In this document: positions 7,924 through 15,605 of the stretch, one piece after another
Layout: each line of letters starts with the position of its first letter
Position numbering within the stretch: position 1 is the stretch's first letter
NCBI GenBank assembly: GCA_000720805.1
Contig: JODI01000002.1
Coordinates: 62,001-126,000, forward strand
Reading direction: 5' to 3'
Length of the DNA stretch: 64,000 bases
Origin: Streptomyces violaceoruber
GTDB taxonomy: Bacteria > Actinomycetota > Actinomycetes > Streptomycetales > Streptomycetaceae
The notes under the pieces: model-generated
The model's input: the letters and a program-made list of their open reading frames with translations, nothing else
The model's database searches: none
Told to the model about the DNA's origin: nothing
Made by a program: the position numbers and the translations under genes

Positions 7924-8825
7924 TGGACCTCCTGAACTACGCCTTCATGCAGCGGGCCCTGCTCGCCGCCGTCCTGGTGGGCATCACCGCCCCCGCCGTC
8001 GGCATCTACCTCGTCCAGCGCCGCCAGGCCCTGATGGGCGACGGCATCGGCCACGTGGCCATGACCGGCGTCGGCCTCGGCTTCCTCCTGAACGCCTCCC
8101 CGGTGTGGATGGCGACCCTGGTGTCCGTTCTCGGCGCCGTCCTCATGGAGCTGATCCGCTGGTACGGCAGGACCCGCGGCGACATCGCCCTCGCGATGCT
8201 CTTCTACGGCGGCATGGCCGGCGGTGTGATGTTCATCAACCTCGCGCCGACGGGCTCCAACGCCAACCTGACCTCGTACCTCTTCGGCTCCCTGTCGACG
8301 GTGAGCGAGTCCGACGTCACCGCGATCTGCCTGCTCGCCGCGTTCGTGGTCCTGGTCACCCTGGGTCTGCGCCGCCAACTGTTCGCGGTCAGTCAGGACG
8401 AGGAGTTCGCCCGGGTCACGGGCCTGCCGGTACGGGCGCTGAACCTGCTGACGGCGATCACCGCGGCGGTGACCGTGACCGTCGCGATGCGCGTCGTCGG
8501 CCTGCTGCTGGTCTCAGCCCTGATGGTGGTGCCGGTGGCGGCGGCCCAGCAGCTGACCCGCAGCTTCGCCGCGACGTTCGCGGTCGCGGTCGCCATCGGC
8601 GTGACCGTGACCATCGGCGGCACCGTGACCTCGTACTACCAGGACGTGCCGCCCGGCGCGACGATCGTGCTGCTGACCATCGCCGCGTTCCTCGCGATGA
8701 CCGCGCTCGCCGCCCCGCTGGCCCGGCGCCGCGCGCGGGCGCTGGCCGCCGCCCAGCCCGCCGGGGACCCCGCGGAGTGCATGATTCCGGCAGGCCGTGA
8801 GCCTGACGGAAAGGTCGGCGTCTGA
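7923..8825 (+). CDS. znuB: Zinc ABC transporter permease
   Basis: Integral membrane channel subunit of the zinc importer, 300 residues with eight or nine hydrophobic helices (ABC-3 family). The N-terminal RRQALMGDGIGHVAMTGVG segment and the later LLSALMVVPVAAAQQL segment are the conserved cytoplasmic-loop and helix features of ABC-3 permeases. The start overlaps the znuC stop (TGATG), indicating translational coupling. Expression should follow the Zur-controlled promoter in front of znuA. Confidence 0.93.
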   Translation: MDLLNYAFMQRALLAAVLVGITAPAVGIYLVQRRQALMGDGIGHVAMTGVGLGFLLNASPVWMATLVSVLGAVLMELIRWYGRTRGDIALAMLFYGGMAGGVMFINLAPTGSNANLTSYLFGSLSTVSESDVTAICLLAAFVVLVTLGLRRQLFAVSQDEEFARVTGLPVRALNLLTAITAAVTVTVAMRVVGLLLVSALMVVPVAAAQQLTRSFAATFAVAVAIGVTVTIGGTVTSYYQDVPPGATIVLLTIAAFLAMTALAAPLARRRARALAAAQPAGDPAECMIPAGREPDGKVGV

Positions 8826-8905
8826 CCGGGGACATCCCGTGTCAGGGGCGCTGACGGGCCGGGCTGGCACAATGGCCTGGCAGGGCAGACGCGAGGAGGC
8901 AACCG

Positions 8906-9316
8906 GTGACCACCGCAGGACCGTCCGTGAAGGGCCGTGCGACCCGGCAGCGGGCCGCCGTGGCTGCGGCGCTCGACGAGGTCGACGAGTTCCGCAGCGC
9001 GCAGGAACTGCACGACATGCTCAAGCACAAGGGCGACTCCGTCGGGCTGACCACGGTCTACCGCACACTCCAGTCCCTCGCCGACGCCGGTGAGGTCGAC
9101 GTCCTGCGCACCTCCGACGGCGAGTCCGTCTACCGCCGCTGCTCCACCGGCGAACACCACCACCACCTCGTCTGCCGCGTCTGCGGCAAGGCCGTCGAGG
9201 TCGAGGGCCCGGCGGTGGAGAAGTGGGCGGAGGCCATCGCGGCGGAGCACGGCTTCGTGAACGTGGCGCACACGGTGGAGATCTTCGGAACGTGCGAGGA
9301 CTGCGCGGCCAAGTGA
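8906..9316 (+). CDS. zur: Zinc-uptake regulator, Fur family
   Basis: A 136-residue Fur-type repressor that uses zinc as corepressor. Residues 1-75 form the winged helix (RATRQRAAVAAAL, then SVGLTTVYRTLQSLADAGEV as recognition region). Structural zinc is held by CRVC (90-93) and CEDC (130-133). The HHHH run at 84-87 and the C-terminal dimer domain supply the sensing site. A GTG start follows a GAGGAG site. It lies 80 bp behind znuB; it could be part of the zinc operon or use its own promoter. It most probably represses the box at 6165-6179. Fur, Nur and Zur are similar, but the neighbours make Zur the best call. Confidence 0.93.
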   Translation: MTTAGPSVKGRATRQRAAVAAALDEVDEFRSAQELHDMLKHKGDSVGLTTVYRTLQSLADAGEVDVLRTSDGESVYRRCSTGEHHHHLVCRVCGKAVEVEGPAVEKWAEAIAAEHGFVNVAHTVEIFGTCEDCAAK

Positions 9317-9410
9317 GCCGTGGAATGCGGGCTGAGTTCGTGGAATCCGGCCGGCCCGTGAAACCGGCCAGCCCGTGAATCCGGGCTGAGCCCGTGAATC
9401 CGGGGTCTGA
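9317..9410. repeat. Five degenerate copies of a ~19-bp repeat
   Basis: Between the convergent zur and uppS genes the unit GCCCGTGAATCCGGGCTGA is repeated head to tail: 9317-9335, 9336-9352, 9353-9370, 9371-9389 and 9390-9410. The last two copies are the best preserved. The units contain CCGGGCTGAGCCCG-like symmetry and can form several alternative hairpins. Confidence 0.75.
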
Positions 9411-9418
9411 GCCCCCGG
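9400..9418. terminator. Hairpin between convergent zur and uppS
   Basis: CCGGGG (9400-9405) and CCCCGG (9413-9418) with a 7-base loop, directly after the repeat array. It is symmetric and could end transcription from both sides. Confidence 0.5.
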
Positions 9419-9425
9419 ACCTGCG

Positions 9426-10256
9426 TCACTCCTGCTTGCCCTCCATCGCCAGCAGCTCCTCGTTCGGGATCGCCCCGCCGAACCGCCGGTCCCTGGACGC
9501 GAACTCCAGGCACGCCCGCCACAGGTCACGCCGGTCGAAGTCCGGCCACAGCACGTTCTGGAAGACCATCTCGGCGTACGCGCTCTGCCAGAGCAGGTAG
9601 TTGGACGTGCGCTGCTCCCCGCTGGGGCGCAGGAACAGGTCGACGTCCGGCATGTCCGGGTAGTACAGGTACTTCTGGATCGTCTTCTCGGTGACCTTCG
9701 ACGGGTCGAGCCGCCCCGCCTGCACGTCCTGCGCGATCGCCTGCATCGCGTCCGCGAGCTCGGCCCGGCCGCCGTAGTTCATGCAGAAGTACAGCGTCAG
9801 CTTGTCGTTGTCCTTGGTCTGCTCCTGCGCGACCTGGAGCTCCTTGGCGACGGACTTCCACAACCGGGGCATCCGCCCCACCCAGCGCACCCGGATCCCG
9901 AGCTCGTCGAGCTGGTCCCGGGTCTTGCGGATGAAGTCCCGGTTGAAGTTCATCAGGAAGCGCACCTCGTCCGGCGACCGCTTCCAGTTCTCGGTGGAGA
10001 AGGCGTACAGCGAGATCGCCCCGACACCCATCTCGATCCCGCCCTGCAGCACGTCCAGCACCCGCTCGGCGCCGACCTTGTGCCCCTCCGTACGCGGCAG
10101 CCCGCGCTCCTTCGCCCAGCGCCCGTTCCCGTCCATGACGATGGCCACATGGTTCGGGACCAGCTCCCCCAGCTTCGGCGGGCGGGCTCCGGACGGGTGC
10201 GGCTCCGGCGTCCTGTACTCGCGGCGCTGGCGCCCCAGAATCCCGCGTGCGGCCAT
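9426..10256 (-). CDS. uppS: Isoprenyl transferase (undecaprenyl diphosphate synthase type)
   Basis: cis-Prenyltransferase of 276 residues that condenses isopentenyl diphosphate onto an allylic diphosphate to make the polyprenyl carrier lipid for peptidoglycan and other wall polymers. Conserved regions: [17 protein letters not shown] (catalytic Asp at residue 42 and diphosphate-binding RW), [28 protein letters not shown]-like region, and the C-terminal [19 protein letters not shown] with the magnesium/diphosphate residues. The N-terminal 30 residues are variable. Transcribed after recO in the same direction across a 121-bp gap that carries a tandem repeat. Confidence 0.95.
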   Translation of the reverse strand: MAARGILGRQRREYRTPEPHPSGARPPKLGELVPNHVAIVMDGNGRWAKERGLPRTEGHKVGAERVLDVLQGGIEMGVGAISLYAFSTENWKRSPDEVRFLMNFNRDFIRKTRDQLDELGIRVRWVGRMPRLWKSVAKELQVAQEQTKDNDKLTLYFCMNYGGRAELADAMQAIAQDVQAGRLDPSKVTEKTIQKYLYYPDMPDVDLFLRPSGEQRTSNYLLWQSAYAEMVFQNVLWPDFDRRDLWRACLEFASRDRRFGGAIPNEELLAMEGKQE

Positions 10257-10274
10257 GTGCTTCTCGTCTCCTCT

Positions 10275-10370
10275 GTGGTGCTTGTGCTCAGTGGTGCTCG
10301 TGCTCAGTGGTGGTCGTGCTCAGTGGTGCTCGTGCTCAGTGGTGCTCGTGCTCAGTGGTGCTTGTTATCA
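10275..10370. repeat. Six 16-bp tandem repeats between recO and uppS
   Basis: The unit GTGGTGCTCGTGCTCA occurs six times without spacers: 10275-10290, 10291-10306, 10307-10322, 10323-10338, 10339-10354 and 10355-10370. The inner copies are identical or one base apart and the last is the most divergent. On the uppS-coding strand the unit reads TGAGCACGAGCACCAC. It fills the intergenic space and begins 19 bp upstream of the uppS start, so it lies in the 5' untranslated region or promoter of uppS. Identity between copies suggests recent slippage. Confidence 0.95.
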
Positions 10371-10377
10371 GCGGGCC

Positions 10378-11127
10378 TCAAGACTTCTCCACGTACCTGA
10401 GCGAGCGCAGTCCGCGCTCCAGGTGCCAGTGCAGGTAAGCGGACACCAACCCGCTCCCCTCCCGCACATGCCGCGCCTCGCAGGCGTCCGCGGTCTCCCA
10501 GTCTCCCGTAAGCAGCGCTCCGAGGAGTTCCAGGGCCTCCGGCGACGGTACGACGCTCCCGGGCACCCGGCAGTCGACGCAGACCGATCCTCCGGACGCC
10601 ACGGAGAAGAACCGGTTCGGCCCGGGCATCCCGCACTTCGCGCAGTCTCCGAAGCTGGGCGCGTACCCGTTGACGGCGAGGGACCGCAGGAGGAAGGCGT
10701 CGAGAACGAGATGCGGGGCGTGCTCACCACGGGCCAGCGTCCGCAGCGCCCCGACCAGCAGCAGATACTGCTGCACCGCCGGCTCGCCCTCGTGGTCGGT
10801 GAACCGCTCGGCGGTCTCCAGCATGGCCGTCCCGGCCGTGTAGCGGGCGTAGTCCGCGACGATGCCGCCGCCGTACGGCGCGATGGTCTCGCTCTGCGTA
10901 CACAGCGGCAGCCCGCGCCCGATCAGCTCGCTCCCCCGCGCGAAGAACTGCACGTCGACGTGGGAGAAGGGCTCCAGCCGGGCCCCGAACTTCGACTTCG
11001 TCCGCCGTACCCCGCGGGCCACGGCCCGTACCCGCCCGTGACCCCGCGTGAGCAGCGTGATGATCCGGTCCGCCTCACCCAGCTTCTGGGTGCGCAGCAC
11101 GATGCCGTCGTCGCGGAACAGACTCAT
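10378..11127 (-). CDS. recO: DNA repair protein RecO
   Basis: Recombination mediator of 249 residues that, with RecR and RecF, loads RecA on SSB-coated single-stranded DNA and anneals strands. The N-terminal OB fold begins SLFRDDGIVLRTQKLGEADRIITL, a typical RecO start. The C-terminal part is helical with a zinc ribbon CAKC...CVDC, as in most non-proteobacterial RecO proteins. The sequence GAGAAT lies 6 bases before the ATG without a Shine-Dalgarno site, so the mRNA may be leaderless. Upstream of uppS, matching the usual Streptomyces order. Confidence 0.95.
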   Translation of the reverse strand: MSLFRDDGIVLRTQKLGEADRIITLLTRGHGRVRAVARGVRRTKSKFGARLEPFSHVDVQFFARGSELIGRGLPLCTQSETIAPYGGGIVADYARYTAGTAMLETAERFTDHEGEPAVQQYLLLVGALRTLARGEHAPHLVLDAFLLRSLAVNGYAPSFGDCAKCGMPGPNRFFSVASGGSVCVDCRVPGSVVPSPEALELLGALLTGDWETADACEARHVREGSGLVSAYLHWHLERGLRSLRYVEKS

Positions 11128-11202
11128 GGGCCCATTCTCGCCTACGACGGCAACTGTCCGTGCCGTGCTTCAGGAGGCGCTTCCCGGAAGGCCCGGCCCC
11201 CT

Positions 11203-11427
11203 TCAAGGGACCTCGCCGCGGCTGCGGGCGTTGGCGTACGCCGTCGCCGCGCTCAGCCGCTCGGCCGGGGTGGCCCGGCGCACGGCGCCCGGATCGGCGT
11301 CCCACTCCCTGCCGCCGCCGAGCGGTCTCAATTGCACGTACGGCCCCTCGTGCCCCATCACGATCCCCACCCGTTCCGTCCGGGTGTCCACGACATACGA
11401 CCCCCTGGGCGGCTTCATCGCCTTCAT
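11203..11427 (-). CDS. Small conserved Streptomyces protein
   Basis: A 74-residue protein containing MKPPRGSYVVDTRTERVG and, further on, GPYVQLRPLGGGREWD and RLSAATAYANARSRG. It looks like a short beta-rich N-terminus with a helical tail. I recall near-identical proteins beside XRE/DUF397-type genes in many Streptomyces, but the function is not known to me. The ATG at 11427 overlaps the stop of the upstream small gene (ATGA, 11424-11427), so the two are translationally coupled; a longer in-frame start at 11469 would overlap that gene heavily. No signal peptide. Confidence 0.7.
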   Translation of the reverse strand: MKAMKPPRGSYVVDTRTERVGIVMGHEGPYVQLRPLGGGREWDADPGAVRRATPAERLSAATAYANARSRGEVP

Positions 11428-11582
11428 CGAAGGGCCTCCGCCAGCCGTCGCGCGGTCTCCACGGAACACCGCCCCAGTTCGACGAGCGGGCAGGGCGTCT
11501 CCCGCGCCAGACTCCCCGGATCGAGCCCCAGTGACGGGAGTGTAATTCCCGCGACAAGAAGCGCCGCGCGCAATTCATTCAC
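11424..11582 (-). CDS. Small hypothetical protein coupled to the next gene
   Basis: A 52-residue protein with an N-terminal amphipathic helix and the segment GITLPSLGLDPGSLARETP, ending in a predicted helix ETARRLAEALR. The GTG at 11582 is preceded by GGAGG with a 5-base spacing, which decides the start over an upstream codon at 11630. It overlaps the following gene by ATGA and is divergent from the XRE regulator 163 bp away. Such tiny genes regularly accompany XRE-DUF397 pairs in Streptomyces. Function unknown. Confidence 0.65.
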   Translation of the reverse strand: MNELRAALLVAGITLPSLGLDPGSLARETPCPLVELGRCSVETARRLAEALR

Positions 11583-11745
11583 CGTGTCCTCCGCTTCTTC
11601 GACGCCGCGCGCCGAGTGTTGTGCACCCACCGTGCTCCCCTTCCTTTTCGGGTTTCACTCCTCCCCTCTCCACAATGCCCCTCTCCCTCTACACTCAGCA
11701 GGAGTCTGTGCACTACAAGTGCGAGTCAGTACGGGGAGGTTGGCT

Positions 11746-12579
11746 GTGGCCAACGGTTCACGGCAGGCGGTCTGGGAGTTCTTCGGAGCAGAGCTCAAGC
11801 GCAGACGGGAGGACGCGGGGATCACCCAAGTGGAGCTGGGGCTGAGGGTTTTCGTGTCCGGTGGGTACATCGGTCAGTTCGAACAGGCCATTCGGAAACC
11901 GCAATTGGATGTGGCGCAGCGGATTGACGAGGTACTACAAACCGACGGTTTTTTCGAGCGGCTGTGCCGGAAGCTGATTGACGACCGGCGGTACGCGGAT
12001 TACTTCGCGGGGGTTGTGGAGCTGGAGCGGCTGGCGACGAAGATCTGCGAGTTCGCGCCGACTGTGGTGCCGGGACTGTTGCAGACGGCCGAGTACGCAC
12101 GAGCGGTCACCATCGCAGCCAACCCGTTCGTCACGGACGACTACGTCGAGGAGAAGGTCACGGGTCGCCTGGAGCGGGCACACATCCTCAGAGACGCTAC
12201 AAGGCCCGAGTATTGGGTGATCCTGCACGAAAACGTGCTGCGTGTGCCGGTGGGCGGACCGAAGGCCATGGCCGAGCAGTTGGAGCACATCGCGCGACTG
12301 ATGCGCGAGCGAACAGCGGTGGTGACAGCGATCCCGGATGCGGCCGGGGCGCACCCCTCCATGGGCGGAATGCTCCAGCTCATGGAGTTCGACGACGCCC
12401 CACCGGTCGCGTATACAGAGACGTCGTTTTCGGGCACGTTGGTCGACAGCCCGGCCGTAGTGAAACGGGCACAGCGCGCATACGATCTGCTCAGGGTCGC
12501 CGCACTGTCGCCGTCGGCGTCCCTCGCCCTGATCGAATCGGCAGCTGAGGACTTCAGACGATGCACGAGTACGACCTGA
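11746..12579 (+). CDS. XRE regulator with DUF5753-type domain
   Basis: A 277-residue regulator. The N-terminal helix-turn-helix (ELKRRREDAGITQVELGLRV then SGGYIGQFEQ) is followed by a long C-terminal domain with FAPTVVPGLLQTAEYARAV and VILHENVLRVPVGG, the hallmarks of the Streptomyces XRE family whose C-terminal part is called DUF5753. The GTG at 11746 is preceded by GGGGAGG at the right distance. It overlaps by 19 bases with the DUF397 gene that follows. These pairs occur in dozens of copies per Streptomyces genome and act in development and antibiotic control (for example BldB/WhiJ-type systems); the target of this copy is not visible. Confidence 0.9.
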   Translation: MANGSRQAVWEFFGAELKRRREDAGITQVELGLRVFVSGGYIGQFEQAIRKPQLDVAQRIDEVLQTDGFFERLCRKLIDDRRYADYFAGVVELERLATKICEFAPTVVPGLLQTAEYARAVTIAANPFVTDDYVEEKVTGRLERAHILRDATRPEYWVILHENVLRVPVGGPKAMAEQLEHIARLMRERTAVVTAIPDAAGAHPSMGGMLQLMEFDDAPPVAYTETSFSGTLVDSPAVVKRAQRAYDLLRVAALSPSASLALIESAAEDFRRCTSTT

Positions 12580-12830
12580 GCAACGCCATTTGGTACAAAA
12601 GCAGTTACAGCAACGGCGAGGGCGGCAGCTGCGTCGAGGTCGCGTACGACTTCCCTGGATCCGCCCGCTGGCGCAAGAGCACCTACAGCAACGGCGACGG
12701 AGGCAACTGCGTCGAGGTCGCCGACGGAGTCCCCGGTGTCGTCCCGGTCCGGGACAGCAAGGTGTCCGGTGGGCCGGTGCTGCTGGTCGGCGCGGGCGCC
12801 TGGGCGGAGTTCGTCCGACACCTGAGGTAA
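12561..12830 (+). CDS. DUF397 protein with two DUF397 units
   Basis: An 89-residue protein with two tandem DUF397 segments: WYKSSYSNGEGGSCVEVAY and WRKSTYSNGDGGNCVEVAD, each with the typical W-x-K-S-x-Y-S-N...C-V-E-V pattern. It ends with the usual VPVRDSKVSGGPVL region and a helix. Most DUF397 proteins have one unit, so the internal duplication is slightly unusual. It overlaps the XRE gene and is probably its partner or antagonist, as in WhiJ-like systems. Confidence 0.9.
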   Translation: MHEYDLSNAIWYKSSYSNGEGGSCVEVAYDFPGSARWRKSTYSNGDGGNCVEVADGVPGVVPVRDSKVSGGPVLLVGAGAWAEFVRHLR

Positions 12831-12934
12831 AGCCCCTGCGAACGGCAGCTGGCGGATCTACGGCACCGCGACCCAGGAATGACCCACGACCGGCCCAGGG
12901 CTGACTCGTGGCTCCCCTCGGTCGCCCAGGCCGC

Positions 12935-13855
12935 TCACCCTTCCGCGACGATACGGCGGGCCGCCTCCGTCTTCTCCCGATGGGCCGCACGGAGTCTCTC
13001 CAGGGCCACGGTGTTCTTCTCGATCTCCGCTTTCTGAAGGCCGGTCTCCGCCTTGAACCAGATGTCGAGGAGTCGGGTCTCCTTCTTGCAGCGCACGTCC
13101 GCCGTCGCGGTCTGCTTCTCCTTCGCGGAGATGTCGTTGCCCTGGAACGCGGGAGTGTTCAGCGGTTCCATCGGAGAGGAATACCGAAATCCGGAACTCC
13201 GCATACAGGCGGACCATTTCCGGAATGCTTCCTTCACCGCCGGGTCGGACACGGACTTCTCGTAGCTCCCGTTGGCGATACGGCTCGCTATCGCCGCGCC
13301 GGCCGGATCGTCGTACTCCTCGGACAGCTTGGCGACCGACTGGCCGAAGCAGCCGTCGTCCGGTATCGCCTTCCCCTTGTACGTGAGCTTTTCGCCGCCG
13401 CCCGCCTGCGGTGCGCCCCGCTTTCCGTAGAACACCGTGAGGGCGTCCTTCGGAAGGTCGGGTCCGTCAGGCAACTGGGCGATGTCGCGGTTGGGGTGGT
13501 AGCCGTAGAGCGCCGCCTCGGTCGCGCTCGACAGTCCGTAGCGGCGGTCGGCGGACCTGGGTGCGTCCAGGGGTTGCGGCGGCGGCTCGTACTCGATGCC
13601 GTACGTCTTCAGGCAGCGTCGCGTCAGGACGTGCTGGGCCGACTCGATCACGGTGTCCTCGTCGACCGAGTAGCTGTACCAGGCCATGGGCAGGCGGTTG
13701 GCGTACGCGATCTGCCGTTCGCCCGTCGAACTTCCGGAGGTGGTCGGGGACTTGGCCGTCGCGGCCGGGCCGCCGCCCTCACCCGGACCGCTCCCGGAGG
13801 AGCAGCCGAGCAGGGCGGCGGCCAGGGCCAGGCAGACGGGTGCCAGGCGTCGCAC
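12935..13855 (-). CDS. Lipoprotein paired with an I36-like secreted protein (copy A)
   Basis: A 306-residue lipoprotein: basic start, hydrophobic core and lipobox LLGC, then a Ser/Gly/Thr-rich linker. I chose the GTG at 13855, five bases after the stop of the upstream gene. The mature part has conserved Cys/aromatic blocks: TRRCLKTYGIEYEPP, RRYGLSS...YGYHP, WSACMRSSGFRYSSP and VRCKKETRLLDIWF, ending in a long charged helix (possible coiled coil). The same blocks occur in the same order in the lipoprotein at 49937-50857, also 306 residues. Its function is unknown to me. It directly follows the I36-like gene, so a joint extracytoplasmic role is likely. Confidence 0.8.
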   Translation of the reverse strand: MRRLAPVCLALAAALLGCSSGSGPGEGGGPAATAKSPTTSGSSTGERQIAYANRLPMAWYSYSVDEDTVIESAQHVLTRRCLKTYGIEYEPPPQPLDAPRSADRRYGLSSATEAALYGYHPNRDIAQLPDGPDLPKDALTVFYGKRGAPQAGGGEKLTYKGKAIPDDGCFGQSVAKLSEEYDDPAGAAIASRIANGSYEKSVSDPAVKEAFRKWSACMRSSGFRYSSPMEPLNTPAFQGNDISAKEKQTATADVRCKKETRLLDIWFKAETGLQKAEIEKNTVALERLRAAHREKTEAARRIVAEG

Positions 13856-13860
13856 GGGGA

Positions 13861-14310
13861 TCAGAACTTGTAGCAGTCGCCGTCGTAACGGCCGTACCCG
13901 AAGGACGCGTTGTTGTTGTACGTCTTCTGGAGGCGTCCGCCGGGACCGTTGTCGGTGCTCTTGAAGGCCGGGATGGCGTCGCAGGCGCCGGCGAGGTTGC
14001 TGTTGTAGTAGATGACCAGGTTGTACGGCGCCAGGTTGGCCGCGGAGGCGGCGTTGTTCTTGACGGCCTGGCCCTTTCCGGCTCCGGAACCGAGGAACGT
14101 GTAACCGTTCAGGCTGTAGTGGTCGAATCCCACGAACACGGTTCTCGAACCCGCCGTACCGCTGTTGTAGTAGAAGACCATGCAGTAGGTCTCGGAGTCG
14201 GGACAGGTGAGTGCCGCGGAGGCCTGGGACTGCGGGGCCGTACCGAGCACAAGGCCCGCGGTGGCGGCGGCGGTGAGGCCGAGGGCGGCGAACTTGCGGC
14301 GCAGACGCAT
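13861..14310 (-). CDS. Secreted peptidase-inhibitor-I36-like protein (copy A)
   Basis: A 149-residue exported protein. The Sec signal peptide (RLRRKFAALGL then a hydrophobic core) should be cleaved after SQASA. The mature part shows YCMVFYYNS...GYTFLGSGAGKGQAVKNNAASAANL...YNLVIYYNSN, the pattern of the beta-gamma-crystallin-like inhibitor family I36 (which includes Streptomyces metalloproteinase inhibitors). Four cysteines (CPDSETYC, CDAI, CYKF) could form two disulfides. The ATG at 14310 is preceded by AGGAG. Protease inhibition is a family-based inference. A paralogue with the same gene order sits at 50996-51466. Confidence 0.8.
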   Translation of the reverse strand: MRLRRKFAALGLTAAATAGLVLGTAPQSQASAALTCPDSETYCMVFYYNSGTAGSRTVFVGFDHYSLNGYTFLGSGAGKGQAVKNNAASAANLAPYNLVIYYNSNLAGACDAIPAFKSTDNGPGGRLQKTYNNNASFGYGRYDGDCYKF

Positions 14311-14607
14311 GACGAATCTCCTGTGTTGGTCGGACACGGATGATGCGGCGCGTGCGTTCCCCGCCGCGTGAGCCGCCTGATGGTAACAACGCTTGATCGG
14401 CACGGGAATTGACTTTTTTTGGCTGCCTGTTTTCGGACACCGGGGTTCCGCGGAAACGGATTGACTTCGGTGTTCCGTGACGGTCCGTCGGATTCTCTGG
14501 CGGGCCGTTTCGGTCGTCCGGGGCTGATCACGGGCAGGGCGGCGGCCACGTCGGCGACCGTGAGCAGCGCCGTCGGCGCGGCGGTCGGCGCGGTCAGGAA
14601 CCCGCGA
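14311..14607. other. Non-coding gap before the AraC gene
   Basis: No convincing gene. The part near 14405-14450 is AT-rich (a run of seven T at 14413-14420) and probably holds the promoter of the I36-like gene. The part 14460-14607 has coding-like base use but is interrupted in all frames; it may be a remnant. Confidence 0.5.
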
Positions 14608-15525
14608 TCACTTGCGAAGTCGAGAACGGTACGTGCCTGGGGCCATGCCTCGGGCACGCCGGAAGGCACGGCTGAAGGCGTGGGGAGAGCCGTATCCGAC
14701 CGCACCGGATATCGACTCGACCGGCTCATCGGTGTCGCGGAGCCGCACTGACGCCAGGTCCATGCGCCACTGCTCCACGTACGCGCCCGGCGTCTGTCCG
14801 AGGGCAGACCGGAAATGCCTGGACAGCGTCGCTCGGGAGACGCTCACCGCGGCGGCCAGGGTCTCCGTGGTCCAGGGGTGTTCCGGTCGGGCGTGGACAC
14901 ATGCCAGGGCGTCGCGCACGACCGGATCACGCATCGCGCCCAGCCATGAGCCGGACTGCTCCTCCGGGTGGCGGGCCAGCCAGGCGCGTACGAACTGGAC
15001 GAGCAGAAGGTCGACGATGCTGTTGACGGCGGCGGTGGCGCCGATCTGAGGCTGTGCCAGCTCGGCCGTGAGAAGTTCGACGGTCCTTCTGAGCTGTGCG
15101 TTCTCCCAGGCCGCGACATGCATCGGCCGGGCGAGGGAGGTGAGCACCGGTGTGCTCACCTCCGGGTCCTGCTCATAGTGCAGGGTGATCACTTCCGTCT
15201 GCGCCGGTGCCGAACCCAGTTGGAGGGCGCTTCCCTCGGCAATGGCCTGAATCGCCGCCTGCCGGTCGCAGGTACCCATCGTCACGCGGGAGCCGCCGGC
15301 TATGCCGTGTGCGGTGCCCGGCGACAACAGGACGGCACCTCCGGCCTGTACCTCCAGGGGTTTCTCGCCTGTGACATGGAGCCACATCGTGCCGCGGGAC
15401 ACCACGTGCAGTGCCGCTCCTGGATAGGAGTCCAGCCACTGGCCCCAGGTTCCTCCGGCCTTGAGCACGACCCCGAGCGCCCCACGCGCACCCGACACAC
15501 GCAAGACCTCCGCCAGCACGTCCAT
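14608..15525 (-). CDS. AraC family regulator with cupin-type sensor domain
   Basis: A 305-residue regulator. The N-terminal cupin (AraC_binding/Cupin_6 type) includes LHVVSRGTMWLHVTG and LLSPGTAHGIAG. The C-terminal part has the two AraC helix-turn-helix motifs: TTETLAAAVSVSRATLSRHF and SISGAVGYGSPHAFSRAFRR, followed by the conserved GMAPGTYR. The ATG at 15525 gives a normal cupin start; longer starts exist. It lies 80 bp downstream of the quinone-oxidoreductase-like gene on the same strand, and it may control that enzyme gene. Regulators of this type often respond to small aromatic or aldehyde compounds; the ligand is unknown. Confidence 0.87.
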   Translation of the reverse strand: MDVLAEVLRVSGARGALGVVLKAGGTWGQWLDSYPGAALHVVSRGTMWLHVTGEKPLEVQAGGAVLLSPGTAHGIAGGSRVTMGTCDRQAAIQAIAEGSALQLGSAPAQTEVITLHYEQDPEVSTPVLTSLARPMHVAAWENAQLRRTVELLTAELAQPQIGATAAVNSIVDLLLVQFVRAWLARHPEEQSGSWLGAMRDPVVRDALACVHARPEHPWTTETLAAAVSVSRATLSRHFRSALGQTPGAYVEQWRMDLASVRLRDTDEPVESISGAVGYGSPHAFSRAFRRARGMAPGTYRSRLRK

Positions 15526-15605
15526 GGGTCCATTCTCATCGGCTCTCATCGACCGCCACGAACCGCCCACCGGCGGACGACGGCGAATGTGCCTCGTTCA
15601 CAGCT

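Noticed and set aside
10275..10370. Regular repeats considered as a CRISPR array
   Set aside because: Units are 16 bp with no spacers and no cas genes are near; it is a simple tandem repeat.
9781..11745. Long plus-strand frame upstream of the XRE gene
   Set aside because: It runs antisense through uppS and recO and includes the tandem repeat. Only the part from 11746 is coding, where a ribosome site precedes the GTG.
12935..14440. Single 501-residue frame covering the lipoprotein
   Set aside because: The region above 13855 overlaps the I36-like gene in another frame; the lipoprotein signal peptide sets the true start at 13855.
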